This document shows, piece after piece, positions 8,343 to 16,578 of a stretch of 26,081 nucleotides of DNA. The position numbers and the translations under genes were made by a program. The number at the start of each line of letters is the position of its first letter. Positions within the stretch are counted from its first letter, which is position 1. The stretch spans positions 1 through 26,081 of the forward strand of contig SFGF01000053.1 of the NCBI GenBank assembly GCA_004556655.1, given 5' to 3'. The DNA comes from Lachnospiraceae bacterium (GTDB taxonomy: Bacteria; Bacillota; Clostridia; Lachnospirales; Lachnospiraceae). The notes under the pieces were generated by a model. The model was not told where the DNA came from. It saw only the letters and a program-made list of their open reading frames with translations, and did no database searches.

Positions 8343-8360
8343 ATAGTTGAGGTGATGATT

Positions 8361-8789
8361 ATGTTAAAGACATATTTGACAGATAATCATATTTCTGTGT
8401 ATGCACTGTCGAAGAAAAGCAGAATATCTTACAGTACATTAAATGATATTGTGAATGAGAAAGTTGATATCTTCAATGTTAAGTCAGGCATATTATATTC
8501 CATGGCCAGAGCACTCCAACTTTCAATGGATCAATTGTATGATATATGTACTGATAATATAGAAATATACGATGAGAATAATCGTATATATGCGTATGTA
8601 ATAAAAAAGAATAAAACATATTACTTGAAATTCACTTATAAAAACATAGATTATCAGCATGAATTATGTGCTATAAAAAAGGAGTCAACTATTTTTATTA
8701 AAAGTATAGCATTGTGGCAGCTGGAAAAAGATCTGTCTGAGATAAAAATGGAGGAAGCATATGCTTTATGTGTTAAAACGCAAAGATGA
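8361..8789 (+). CDS. XRE-family HTH protein, probable antitoxin/autorepressor (HipB-like)
   Basis: A 142-residue protein with an N-terminal helix-turn-helix (about residues 1-60: YLTDNHISVYALSKKSRISYSTLNDIV, then SMARALQLSMDQLY). Its C-terminal half (about 63-142) is predicted to be strand-rich, with many Tyr and Lys residues. The ATG at 8361 is preferred because GAGGTG lies six bases upstream; a second in-frame ATG at 8355 overlaps that site. It overlaps the HipA-like gene by 29 bases, typical of toxin-antitoxin operons with coupled translation. By position and fold it should bind the palindrome in its own promoter and neutralise or partner with the kinase. The antitoxin role is inferred. 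Confidence 0.8.
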   Translation: MLKTYLTDNHISVYALSKKSRISYSTLNDIVNEKVDIFNVKSGILYSMARALQLSMDQLYDICTDNIEIYDENNRIYAYVIKKNKTYYLKFTYKNIDYQHELCAIKKESTIFIKSIALWQLEKDLSEIKMEEAYALCVKTQR

Positions 8790-9954
8790 TATAGTGACAT
8801 TGATTGATTTTCTTGAGGATGGAAGTATTTACAAATTTCATCAGGAGCTTATTCATCCGGAACTTGCACCATTACATGATTCCAATAATCATGACTGGTT
8901 AAAGGGATGGTGGAGGAGAAGATCGGTACCCATCAACCAGGGACACATCAGAGAGTTTCTTGAAAAAAAGGATCTTATTGGACCTGAAGATTATTTGCTT
9001 AAGAATCTGGGATTGTCACTGACAGATTATTATTGGATATCACCACTGGATTCGGGTCTTACATGGAAAGACGTTAATTTGTTTGAAAATGAATTTCATA
9101 AAGATATATTGTTTGGCTCAGACGAAGAGATCAGGGACGATATTCCGCACTATACTCCGAATGGTTCACTGCAGGGTACTCTGGAAAAATGTTGGACAAT
9201 CCTAAATGGTGAACGTGGGATGATAAAAGGAAACAGGGATCAGTTTTCTGCTGAAAGTATCAATGAGGTAATTGCTTCAAAACTTCATGAACTCCAGGGG
9301 TCTAATAACTATACGAAATATAAATTGGTAAAAATTGATGGACGGGAATATGATTATGGATGCTATTCAAAATTATTTACATCAACAACAAAAGAATTAA
9401 TATCTGCATATGATGTTGTTACGTCAGAAAAGCAGCCGAATGATACGTCATCGTTTGAACATTTTATAAATGTATGCGGTCATCATGGAATGGATACGGA
9501 AGCTTTAAGGGCATATCTTGACTATATGATTATGTCAGATTTTGTTTTGTCGGGAAGAGATCGGCACTTAAGCAATATTTCTATATTGCGTGATGCAGAC
9601 ACATTACAATTTATTGAACCGGCACCGATTTATGACAGTGGGAAATGCCTGTTTGTACAGGATAGTGTGCCGGCAAATGAAAGAGATTTACTCAGTATTA
9701 AAACGGAAAGTTTTAAGAGCAGTGAATTGAAAATGCTTTCCCTGGTAAGTGATAAAAGCTGTCTGGATATTACAAAATTACCATCAAGAAGCTGGATAGA
9801 AGAAATGTACTCATTAGACTCTAAAATGGATGAAAACAGAATAAAACTTATTGGAGAAGGGTATGAAAGAAAAGTAGATCTTTTCAGAAGGTTTCAGCTT
9901 GGGGAAGATCTGAACCAGACGAAACTGGCTTTCGGTGGCAGGAAGAAAAGGTAA
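8761..9954 (+). CDS. HipA-like serine/threonine kinase, probable toxin
   Basis: A 397-residue protein with the C-terminal HipA kinase layout. A glycine-rich segment with nearby lysines, NGSLQGTLEKCW (134-145) and MIKGN (154-158), would bind ATP. GRDRHLSN (265-272) carries the catalytic Asp and Asn, and YDSG (291-294) the metal-binding Asp. The N-terminal 130 residues (WWRRRSVPINQ, LGLSLTDYYWISP) are typical of Firmicute HipA-like kinases that lack the classical HipA N-domain. HipA relatives phosphorylate translation factors or tRNA synthetases and induce dormancy; the target here is unknown. The ATG follows a GGAGGAA site inside the preceding HTH gene. A homologous but deleted copy lies at 21635-22357. 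Confidence 0.85.
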   Translation: MLYVLKRKDDIVTLIDFLEDGSIYKFHQELIHPELAPLHDSNNHDWLKGWWRRRSVPINQGHIREFLEKKDLIGPEDYLLKNLGLSLTDYYWISPLDSGLTWKDVNLFENEFHKDILFGSDEEIRDDIPHYTPNGSLQGTLEKCWTILNGERGMIKGNRDQFSAESINEVIASKLHELQGSNNYTKYKLVKIDGREYDYGCYSKLFTSTTKELISAYDVVTSEKQPNDTSSFEHFINVCGHHGMDTEALRAYLDYMIMSDFVLSGRDRHLSNISILRDADTLQFIEPAPIYDSGKCLFVQDSVPANERDLLSIKTESFKSSELKMLSLVSDKSCLDITKLPSRSWIEEMYSLDSKMDENRIKLIGEGYERKVDLFRRFQLGEDLNQTKLAFGGRKKR

Positions 9955-9989
9955 AATAAGCCACTCATCCGGCATGAGTGGCTTATTTT
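9955..9989. terminator. Bidirectional terminator between the HipA-like gene and the response regulator
   Basis: A 14-bp perfect stem (arms 9955-9968 and 9974-9987, loop of five) lies directly after the kinase stop codon and 35 bases from the stop of the convergent response-regulator gene. A-run before and T-run after suit both directions. Confidence 0.85.
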
Positions 9990-10023
9990 GAAATCATATC
10001 ATTTGTGAGTGCTGCGGTCACTC

Positions 10024-11550
10024 TCACACGGTTTTTCCAATCTTTCTCACATATGCAGACGGTGTCATCCCGGTACATTTCTTAAATATCTTGCTGAAGT
10101 AGTAAGGATTGTTCCCGCACCCTACCAGTTCTGCCACATTCTGAATCTTTTCATTTTCCTGTGTGGCAAGGATTTCTTTTGCTTTCTGTACTCTCAGGTT
10201 CATAAGATAGCTTGAAAACTTCTGCCCTGTCTCTTTCAGGAAACAGCGGCTTACATAGTTTACGTTCATATATAAATAATTTTCTGCAATCCACTTCAAT
10301 GTCAGGTTGGAGTCGTCCAGATGCTGCTCCAGATAGGAAATCAGGTTATCGATGAAGGAACTGTGATGTTCCTGTGTGGACTGGCTTAAGGTAAGGATTT
10401 CCGATACCTTATCTAAGGTACTATTAAGAATCTCATCCAGAGAATTCTTTTGACGAAGCCCGGATAGAAAATCTGTAATATCCGACAGCGTACCGTCTGA
10501 AAGCTGTGTTGCAAGAGAAATCAGCAGGTTGTCACAAAGCTGTACAAGAAAATCCCTGTCTGAAACCATGCGAAGCAGTTCGCCCATCTTTTCCATAGAA
10601 TCCGCAATCTGCTGAGAATCCTGTGAGAGCAGAGAGGGAATCATCTGGTTCATCTGCTGTACAATATTTCCATAATTAAAGTTTGGTACAAGGTTGTCCC
10701 GACTTATAAAATACAGGGTATCATAACGTTTCAGCTTTGGAATCAGATATTCCAGAAGCAGGTGCAGATTCATGAAAAATGTTCTTTCATATTGAATGGA
10801 AGTTGTCTGTTTCGGAAAAGAGAGACTTTTGAAGAACTTATCAACTTCCCGGTACTCTGAGTCAAAATTAGGAAAGAACAAAAGTAAAATATTATTGATA
10901 TACATTTTATGTAGATATAGTCCCGGCATCTGCTCGGAAAAATAATCATCTATAGCAGAAAGAGCCTGTGTCAGATTGGATTTCTCCAGAAAATAGAGAG
11001 TACACATCTGGTAAGGTGTGTCTGACAGATTGATATAATGCTCATAAGGTTCAAAAAAAGTTGAAGAGATTTCAGGAAGAGAAATACCTTCCCGAAACAT
11101 GTTATTGATCAGTGTTTCGCGTAGATTCTGAAATTCCATATTGGAATTCTGAGCAGCATTTTCAGATAAAATCTGTTTTTGAATGTCTTGTATCACGTCC
11201 TGCATACAGGAAATAATCTGCTGCTCATCACATGGCTTCAGCAGATAATGTTTCACACCACATTTCATGGCTCTCTTGGCATAATCAAATTCCCCATAAC
11301 CGGATAAAATAATAAACTGGGTACGAAGATCTGTAGCGGAGATCTGCTCAATCAGTTCCAGACCTGAGATACCAGGCATACGGATGTCCGTCATTACGAT
11401 ATCTGGTGATTCATCCAGAATCATATGGTAGGCCTCGACTCCGTCCAGACAGGTCCCTATGAGAGAAATATTCAGGGATTTCCAGTCGATCAAGTCGGCT
11501 ATGGTCTGACAGATGATTTCTTCGTCATCTATTATCAATAACTTATACAT
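10024..11550 (-). CDS. AraC-type two-component response regulator (YesN-like)
   Basis: A 508-residue regulator. Residues 1-120 form a receiver domain: acidic pocket D8/D9, phospho-acceptor D55 in MTDIRMPG, and K105 in LLKP. A long helical middle region (about 130-395) of YesN type follows, and a double helix-turn-helix AraC domain covers about residues 400-505, including YVSRCFLKETGQKFSSYL and the closing YFSKIFKKCTGMTPSAYVR. Phosphorylated by the adjacent sensor kinase, it should activate carbohydrate genes. Its ATG is one base after the stop of the kinase gene, with AGGAGA inside that gene, so the two are translationally coupled. Paired repeats upstream of 13576 and 15130 are its likely targets (inference). 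Confidence 0.93.
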   Translation of the reverse strand: MYKLLIIDDEEIICQTIADLIDWKSLNISLIGTCLDGVEAYHMILDESPDIVMTDIRMPGISGLELIEQISATDLRTQFIILSGYGEFDYAKRAMKCGVKHYLLKPCDEQQIISCMQDVIQDIQKQILSENAAQNSNMEFQNLRETLINNMFREGISLPEISSTFFEPYEHYINLSDTPYQMCTLYFLEKSNLTQALSAIDDYFSEQMPGLYLHKMYINNILLLFFPNFDSEYREVDKFFKSLSFPKQTTSIQYERTFFMNLHLLLEYLIPKLKRYDTLYFISRDNLVPNFNYGNIVQQMNQMIPSLLSQDSQQIADSMEKMGELLRMVSDRDFLVQLCDNLLISLATQLSDGTLSDITDFLSGLRQKNSLDEILNSTLDKVSEILTLSQSTQEHHSSFIDNLISYLEQHLDDSNLTLKWIAENYLYMNVNYVSRCFLKETGQKFSSYLMNLRVQKAKEILATQENEKIQNVAELVGCGNNPYYFSKIFKKCTGMTPSAYVRKIGKTV

Positions 11551-11551
11551 A

Positions 11552-13330
11552 TCAGGAATCTCCTTTCGTAAGGGGAATTAGTGGTAGTGTAATCCGTGCA
11601 ACGGCATATTCTTCTCCGTCATCTTCATCTTCCATATTATACAGATAAAGACCATAATCCGGACCATATGCAATCTTCAGTCTTTTATGAATATTTAATA
11701 TTCCGATACCAAATCCGTGAGGCTGAAGTTCATTGGATTCCAGTTTTTCCAGAAGATTTTCTTCAAACTGAGAACCGTTATTTTTTACTTCAATGATAAG
11801 ATTCTTGCCGGTAGAAAATGCTGTCACTGAAATATAACATATTTCCGAGATTTCTTCCAGACCATATCGAATCGCATTTTCAAGAAGAGGCTGAATGGTG
11901 AATTTGGGTATTTCACAATTCCAGAATTTTTCCGGAATGTCGCTCGAGTACTCCAGTCTTCGAGGATAACGCAGCTTTTGAATCGTTATATAGTTTTCAA
12001 GAATATTCATTTCCTGCTGAACAGTAAAAGGATGATTGGTTTTACTCAGTGAAATCCGCAAAAGATTTCCCAGAGCCGTTGTAATCTGAGAAATATCATC
12101 TGCTTTGATAGATTTCGCTCTCCAGTTAATGGAGTCCAGCGTATTATAGAGAAAATGAGGATCCATCTGACTTTCCAGAGCTTTCAGTTGAGCTTCTTTT
12201 TTTAATAGCTCATTGATATAATTTTCTTTGATGAGCGTATCCACTTTATTTGCCATGGAATTAAAATTTGTGTGAAGCTGACCGATTTCATCTTTTCGTT
12301 CACTGTAATCACAGGTATCTTCCGGCAGTGTGTAATTGCCCTCGCCAAACCGGTTCATTTTGTAGGTCAGCCAGTCAAAATGTTTGGTGAGACTTGAAAG
12401 AATGCTTGAAGAAGTAAATAAAACAACACAGATGGATATTACCATTGCCAGAGTACATAGCCTCAGGGTAACAGAAATTGTGTGGGCAATGGACTCATAA
12501 GAAACAATGCAGAAATAATCCCATTTGAAATGGGGAATCTGTCCGCAGACAGCAAAGAATGATTTATTATCTATGTAGATAATTTCGTATTTTTGTTTCA
12601 GGCGGTTTTTCAGATCAAGAAGTTGCTCCTGCGAGATGTCTTCGGCAGGATAAATAAGATTATCACCGGAAGCAAGAACAAAAGACATCGACTCATAATC
12701 AGAAGTATCAGCGGTTGCCTGAGATACCAGAAAATCCGTATTGATATTGATGATTAATGTTCCCAGAGAATTTAGAGACAAATATTTGGATTCACGCAGC
12801 TCCTTAACGAGAAAAAGACCATATTCCTGACTGTAATCGGTCACCCATATAGTAGCTCCCTCTCCCGATTTTGCGGTTTTTATTAGTTCCTTCTTAACAT
12901 CGGAAGGAAGTTTCTGAGAGAGAGGTAAAAAGGTAGTAATCTCAGAGGTATCCTGTAATATGGAGATATAGCTGATATTGAGGTTACTGATATTAAACAG
13001 ATAACTGCAAAGGATGCCGTAGATAGAAGTTTTGTACTTTTGCCTTTCCGTTCGGGTATCCGCTTCCTTTAGCTGGGAAAGTTCTTCCTGGATACTGGTA
13101 TTGGAAAGAATCATATTGGCCATGTTATCCGTTTCCATCAGAGAATCGTAGATATCTGTTGCAGAGCTGGATAGATTGGAAGAAACAAAACAATATAATA
13201 CCTTTTCATGCGATTTTGTTATGCAAAAGATACTGATAAAAGCCGTAAATGATATAAAAAAAATACAAAACAATATAATATACTGAATTTTGCGTTTTAA
13301 GGACAAATCCCGAAATTTTTTCTTCATCAT
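11552..13330 (-). CDS. Sensor histidine kinase (YesM-like)
   Basis: A 592-residue membrane kinase. It has a transmembrane helix at about 17-39, an extracytoplasmic sensor region of about 240 residues, a second helix at about 283-308, and a HAMP region (FDWLTYKMNRFGEGNYTL). The His_kinase block LESQMDPHFLYNTLDSINW has H392 as phosphorylation site, and the ATPase has ENAIRYG (N485) and GFGIGIL (539-545). This is the family that senses extracellular or binding-protein-delivered sugars in Firmicutes. The start is set at the ATG at 13330 because GAGGT precedes it and the signal-anchor begins there; an upstream in-frame TTG (13351) has no ribosome site. The response regulator follows immediately. 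Divergent from the GH28 gene. Confidence 0.93.
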   Translation of the reverse strand: MMKKKFRDLSLKRKIQYIILFCIFFISFTAFISIFCITKSHEKVLYCFVSSNLSSSATDIYDSLMETDNMANMILSNTSIQEELSQLKEADTRTERQKYKTSIYGILCSYLFNISNLNISYISILQDTSEITTFLPLSQKLPSDVKKELIKTAKSGEGATIWVTDYSQEYGLFLVKELRESKYLSLNSLGTLIININTDFLVSQATADTSDYESMSFVLASGDNLIYPAEDISQEQLLDLKNRLKQKYEIIYIDNKSFFAVCGQIPHFKWDYFCIVSYESIAHTISVTLRLCTLAMVISICVVLFTSSSILSSLTKHFDWLTYKMNRFGEGNYTLPEDTCDYSERKDEIGQLHTNFNSMANKVDTLIKENYINELLKKEAQLKALESQMDPHFLYNTLDSINWRAKSIKADDISQITTALGNLLRISLSKTNHPFTVQQEMNILENYITIQKLRYPRRLEYSSDIPEKFWNCEIPKFTIQPLLENAIRYGLEEISEICYISVTAFSTGKNLIIEVKNNGSQFEENLLEKLESNELQPHGFGIGILNIHKRLKIAYGPDYGLYLYNMEDEDDGEEYAVARITLPLIPLTKGDS

Positions 13331-13374
13331 GGCGGTACCTCGAACATTCAAGATATTAAAAACAGGTAATTTCC

Positions 13375-13403
13375 ATTATATAGAAGCTCAGATTAATATT
13401 CAA
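13375..13403 (-). promoter_or_regulatory. Promoter of the sensor kinase/response regulator operon
   Basis: On the minus strand TTGAAT (13403-13398) and TATAAT (13380-13375) are exactly 17 bases apart. They lie about 45 bases before the kinase ATG. This near-consensus promoter suggests constitutive expression of the regulators, in contrast to the weak -35 regions of the two divergent target promoters. Confidence 0.75.
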
Positions 13404-13437
13404 GAAAAGTTACAAAATAAATGTTATTTAGAGAAAG

Positions 13438-13546
13438 AAAAAGTGGGTTTTTTGCAGAAAAAGTGAGTTTTTTACTGTTTAGAAAGTAAAATACTGTTTG
13501 TAAGTGGGTTTTTTTGATTTTTATTTTCTTGCAGAAAAAGTATAAT
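13438..13546 (+). promoter_or_regulatory. Regulated promoter of the GH28 gene with direct-repeat operators
   Basis: A consensus TATAAT (13541-13546) has no good -35 box at 17 bases. Upstream lie repeats of AAGTGGGTTTTTT or close variants starting at 13441, 13461 (AAGTGAG) and 13502. The first two are 20 bases apart, two helical turns. The same set, at almost identical distances from the -10 box, precedes the binding-protein gene. This suggests activator sites, most simply for the neighbouring AraC-type response regulator. Confidence 0.7.
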
Positions 13547-13575
13547 AAGAAAAAAACATGATGGGAGGCTTTAAG

Positions 13576-14931
13576 ATGAGCTACGATGTTATGAAATTTG
13601 GAGCAAAGGGAGACGGGATTACGAATGATGCTCCGGCGATCCAGAAGGCAATTGATGAGTGTACAAAAACAGGAGGCAGAGTTGTACTGTGCAGCGGAAA
13701 AACTTTCTATGCATCATCAATTGTATTGAAAAGCAATGTGGAGTTATATCTGGAGAAAGGAAGTGTCCTGAAAGCTCACAGTGATCTTGATACTTACCTG
13801 AACCCGAATAATGAACCGGTGGATTATGATGCGGATATTATCGATGCCGGTGTGGTACAGAAACCACCCTATGCATTTATCTATGCAAAAGATGCGGACA
13901 ATATTTCCATAGCAGGACAAGGTGTTATTGACGGAAATGCTTATGCGTTTGTGGAAAGATGGAGCCAGTACTATGTAAATTCAGAACTTTATCCACGTCC
14001 CACATTGATTTATGTGGAACACTGCAATCATATTACATTTCGTGATGTGACTATGCGTAAAGCACCGTTCTGGACTCTGCATCCGGCAGGATGCGACGAT
14101 GTACTGATCAAGGATATTCGTATCCTGAATGATCTGGATATGGCAAATTCAGACGGAATTGACCCTGACCATTGCAGCAATGTAAGAATCACCGGATGTC
14201 ATATTACCTGCGGAGATGACTGTATCTGTATGAAAGCAACCATCGGAAATATGAAATACGGTCCTACAGAAAATATTATTGTATCTGACTGTACTTTGAT
14301 CTCCACTTCTGCAGCTATTAAGATAGGTACAGAAGGTACCGGAGATTTCCGCAATATTCTGATACAGGATTGTATCGTATCACGTTCCAACAGAGGTATT
14401 TCTGTACAGATCAGAGATCAGGGAAATGTGGAAAATGTATCTTTCAGAAATATCATGATTGAGACAAGAAGATTTGCAGATACCTGGTGGGGATGTGCAG
14501 AACCGATTGCCATTTCCGTTCATGATCGTGATGAAAATACAAAATCCGGTAAGATTTCCAATGTTCGTTTCTCCAATATTACCTGTGATTCGGAAAATGG
14601 TGTATTTGTATCCGGAACAGAGGAAAATATGGTAGAAGATATCGTATTTGAAAATGTTCAGGTAAGAATGTCCGCAAAGAGTAAATGGGAGCGTGGAATG
14701 TATGACCTGCGTCCCGGTTACAATAAGGGAATTGAAAAGAGACAGAGTCCGGGATTCTATATCCGCTGCGCAGATGGAGTAAAAGTAAAAGATTGCCGTG
14801 TAAGATTCTGTGGAGAAGATAAATCTGATTTTGCACAGGCCTTTTATGCGGAGAATGGAAAGAACATCACTCTGGAGCAATTTGACGGAAAAGCAGCCTC
14901 TGAGCAGTTTAAAGATGTGGAAATTCTCTAA
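13576..14931 (+). CDS. GH28-type glycoside hydrolase (polygalacturonase-like), cytoplasmic
   Basis: A 451-residue right-handed beta-helix enzyme. The entry block FGAKGDGITNDAPAIQKAID is the pectate-lyase/GH28 N-terminal cap. Two of the GH28 catalytic motifs are present: NSDGID (191-196) and GDD (213-215), carrying three aspartates. The classical GHG motif is replaced by SAAIKIGTE (245-253), and the RIK motif by ISVQIR (275-280). There is no signal peptide, so it should act on imported oligosaccharides, probably as an exo-enzyme on a galacturonide or related sugar; the exact substrate cannot be read. ATG 13576 is chosen because GGGAGG precedes it; an in-frame ATG at 13558 lacks such a site. 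First gene of the divergent carbohydrate locus. Confidence 0.88.
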   Translation: MSYDVMKFGAKGDGITNDAPAIQKAIDECTKTGGRVVLCSGKTFYASSIVLKSNVELYLEKGSVLKAHSDLDTYLNPNNEPVDYDADIIDAGVVQKPPYAFIYAKDADNISIAGQGVIDGNAYAFVERWSQYYVNSELYPRPTLIYVEHCNHITFRDVTMRKAPFWTLHPAGCDDVLIKDIRILNDLDMANSDGIDPDHCSNVRITGCHITCGDDCICMKATIGNMKYGPTENIIVSDCTLISTSAAIKIGTEGTGDFRNILIQDCIVSRSNRGISVQIRDQGNVENVSFRNIMIETRRFADTWWGCAEPIAISVHDRDENTKSGKISNVRFSNITCDSENGVFVSGTEENMVEDIVFENVQVRMSAKSKWERGMYDLRPGYNKGIEKRQSPGFYIRCADGVKVKDCRVRFCGEDKSDFAQAFYAENGKNITLEQFDGKAASEQFKDVEIL

Positions 14932-14963
14932 AATTCAGTTGCACTGATAATTGTATTTTTGCG

Positions 14964-15073
14964 AAAAAGTGGATTTTTTGCAGAGTAAGTAACTTTTTTG
15001 CAAAGTTCAGTGGGAAAAATATTATCTCAAGTGGGTTTTGTTGATTTTAAGTGTGGACTGAAAAAAGTATAAT
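14964..15073 (+). promoter_or_regulatory. Regulated promoter of the ABC importer operon, matching the GH28 promoter
   Basis: TATAAT (15068-15073) has a poor -35 region. AAGTGGA (14967), AAGTAAC (14987) and AAGTGGG (15029) repeats precede it at 101, 81 and 39 bases from the -10. The GH28 promoter has the equivalent repeats at 100, 80 and 39. A TTGATTTT block starts 27 bases upstream of both -10 boxes. Between the -39 repeat and the -10 the two promoters align without a gap. Confidence 0.7.
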
Positions 15074-15129
15074 ACATACATACAAAGAAGAGAGACTTCT
15101 TAAAAATCAAAAACAAGGAGGAAGGCAAG

Positions 15130-16476
15130 ATGAATTTAAAGAAAGTATTGGCTTTAGTTCTTGCTGGAACAATGTGTGTATCTGCATTGACAGCATGTGG
15201 CGGAAGCAAGGACAGTGCAGAAACTAATGATGGTTCTGCACAGGAAACAGAAAGCAAAGATGATGCAGCAGCAAGCGGATCCGGAGATTCTACCAACCTG
15301 GTTATGGCTTGGTGGGGAAATCAGGTAAGAAATGAGAGAACACAGCAGGCTCTGGATAAATATCATGAGCTGCACAGTGATGTGACAGTTGAAGGACAGT
15401 TCTTCCAGTGGGACGATTACTGGAGCAAACTGGCAACATCCGCAGCAGGAAAGAACATGCCTGACCTGATTCAGATGGATTACAAATATCTGGATCAGTA
15501 TGTAAATAATGGACAGCTTCTGGATCTGACACCATATATTGAAAGTGGTGCTCTGGATACAACTAACATTCCGGAAAACGTACTGGAAATGGGTGTTGTT
15601 GGTGAAGGAAACTATGCAATCGCAGCAGGTATTAATGCTCCATGTCTGTTCTACAACAAAACTGTAACAGATGAACTGGGTATTGAAATGACAGATAACA
15701 TGACAATGGATGAGTTCGTTGAAATCGCTCAGAAAGTTTCTGATGAAACAGGATATCGTGTAAAAATGCTTCAGGCTGACAACTATCTGACAGAGTGGTC
15801 CAGAGCAGAAGGAATGCCGATTGTAGAAGCAAAAATGCCGGTAGACAGTGCAGATGCATATGTACCTTATTTCCAGCTTCTGGAAGATGGTGTTAAAAAC
15901 GGATGGCATATCACACCTGATTGTGTAGATGCTACAGGTCAGGAGACAGACCCTCTGGTATATGGTTCCAGCCCATCTACAATGGCTTGGGCTACTATCA
16001 ATGGTGGATCCAACCTGCTGAAAACTTTCCAGGCAGCAGCTCCGGAAGGAATGGAAATTGGTATGACAACAATTCCTACAAGTGATACTTCAAAATCCAA
16101 CTATCTGAAACCGGCTATGTACTTCGCTATCAGCGCTGATACAAAGAATCCGGATGCAGCAGTTGCAGTACTGGATTACCTGATCAACTCTACAGAAGCA
16201 AATGAAATCCTTCTTGGAGAACGTGGAGTTCCGGCTTCTACAGCAGTTGCAGATGCTATCTATGACAAAATTGGACCGGAAGAGCAGAAATCCTTCGATT
16301 ACATCACAGATGTAATCACACCTAACTGTTCCCCGATCAACCCGCCGGATCCAGACGGAAGCAGCGAACTTCTGGATACTCTGAAAAAAGTTCATGAGAA
16401 ACTTGGTTATGGCGAGTGTACCGCTCAGGAAGCAGCTGAAGAGTATTACAATAAAGGAATTGAAATTTGGGGCTAA
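15130..16476 (+). CDS. ABC sugar importer, substrate-binding lipoprotein (family 1)
   Basis: A 448-residue extracellular solute-binding protein. A signal peptide (MNLKKVLALVLAGTMCVSA) ends in the lipobox LTAC with the lipidated cysteine at 23. A disordered Ser/Asp/Glu-rich linker follows (to about 55). The mature domain begins NLVMAWWGNQVRNERTQQALD, typical of cluster 1 (MalE/UgpB-like) sugar binders. Anchored outside the cell, it would capture the oligosaccharide and deliver it to the two permeases downstream. An AAGGAGGAAGG ribosome site is seven bases from the ATG. A hairpin separates it from the permease genes, fitting the usual excess of binding protein over transporter. No cognate ATPase gene is present in the operon. 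Confidence 0.95.
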   Translation: MNLKKVLALVLAGTMCVSALTACGGSKDSAETNDGSAQETESKDDAAASGSGDSTNLVMAWWGNQVRNERTQQALDKYHELHSDVTVEGQFFQWDDYWSKLATSAAGKNMPDLIQMDYKYLDQYVNNGQLLDLTPYIESGALDTTNIPENVLEMGVVGEGNYAIAAGINAPCLFYNKTVTDELGIEMTDNMTMDEFVEIAQKVSDETGYRVKMLQADNYLTEWSRAEGMPIVEAKMPVDSADAYVPYFQLLEDGVKNGWHITPDCVDATGQETDPLVYGSSPSTMAWATINGGSNLLKTFQAAAPEGMEIGMTTIPTSDTSKSNYLKPAMYFAISADTKNPDAAVAVLDYLINSTEANEILLGERGVPASTAVADAIYDKIGPEEQKSFDYITDVITPNCSPINPPDPDGSSELLDTLKKVHEKLGYGECTAQEAAEEYYNKGIEIWG

Positions 16477-16505
16477 TAACTGGTAAGTCTTGAATAAATA
16501 ACTGG

Positions 16506-16550
16506 CTGCCGTCAAATCTGCATTATGGCGGATGGCGGCAGTCATTTTTA
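16506..16550 (+). terminator. Attenuator-like hairpin between binding protein and permeases
   Basis: An 8-bp G/C-rich stem (CTGCCGTC 16506-16513 with GGCGGCAG 16534-16541, one wobble) with a 20-base loop is followed by TCATTTTTAT. It is expected to stop or stabilise part of the transcripts, so that binding protein exceeds permease. Confidence 0.6.
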
Positions 16551-16578
16551 TACCCTTTTTGGGAGAAAGGAGATAGAC

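Noticed and set aside
13438..13546. Short repeats upstream of the GH28 gene as a CRISPR-like array
   Set aside because: Repeats are only about 13 bases, A/T-rich, irregularly placed, and recur in front of the transporter operon; they fit operators.
14932..14963. Small hairpin after the GH28 gene (TCAGT-TGC-ACTGA) as terminator
   Set aside because: Five-base stem with a three-base loop and a distant T-run is too weak to call.
15154..15909. Minus-strand frame opposite the binding-protein gene
   Set aside because: Cys/His/Ile-rich shadow of a clear lipoprotein gene.
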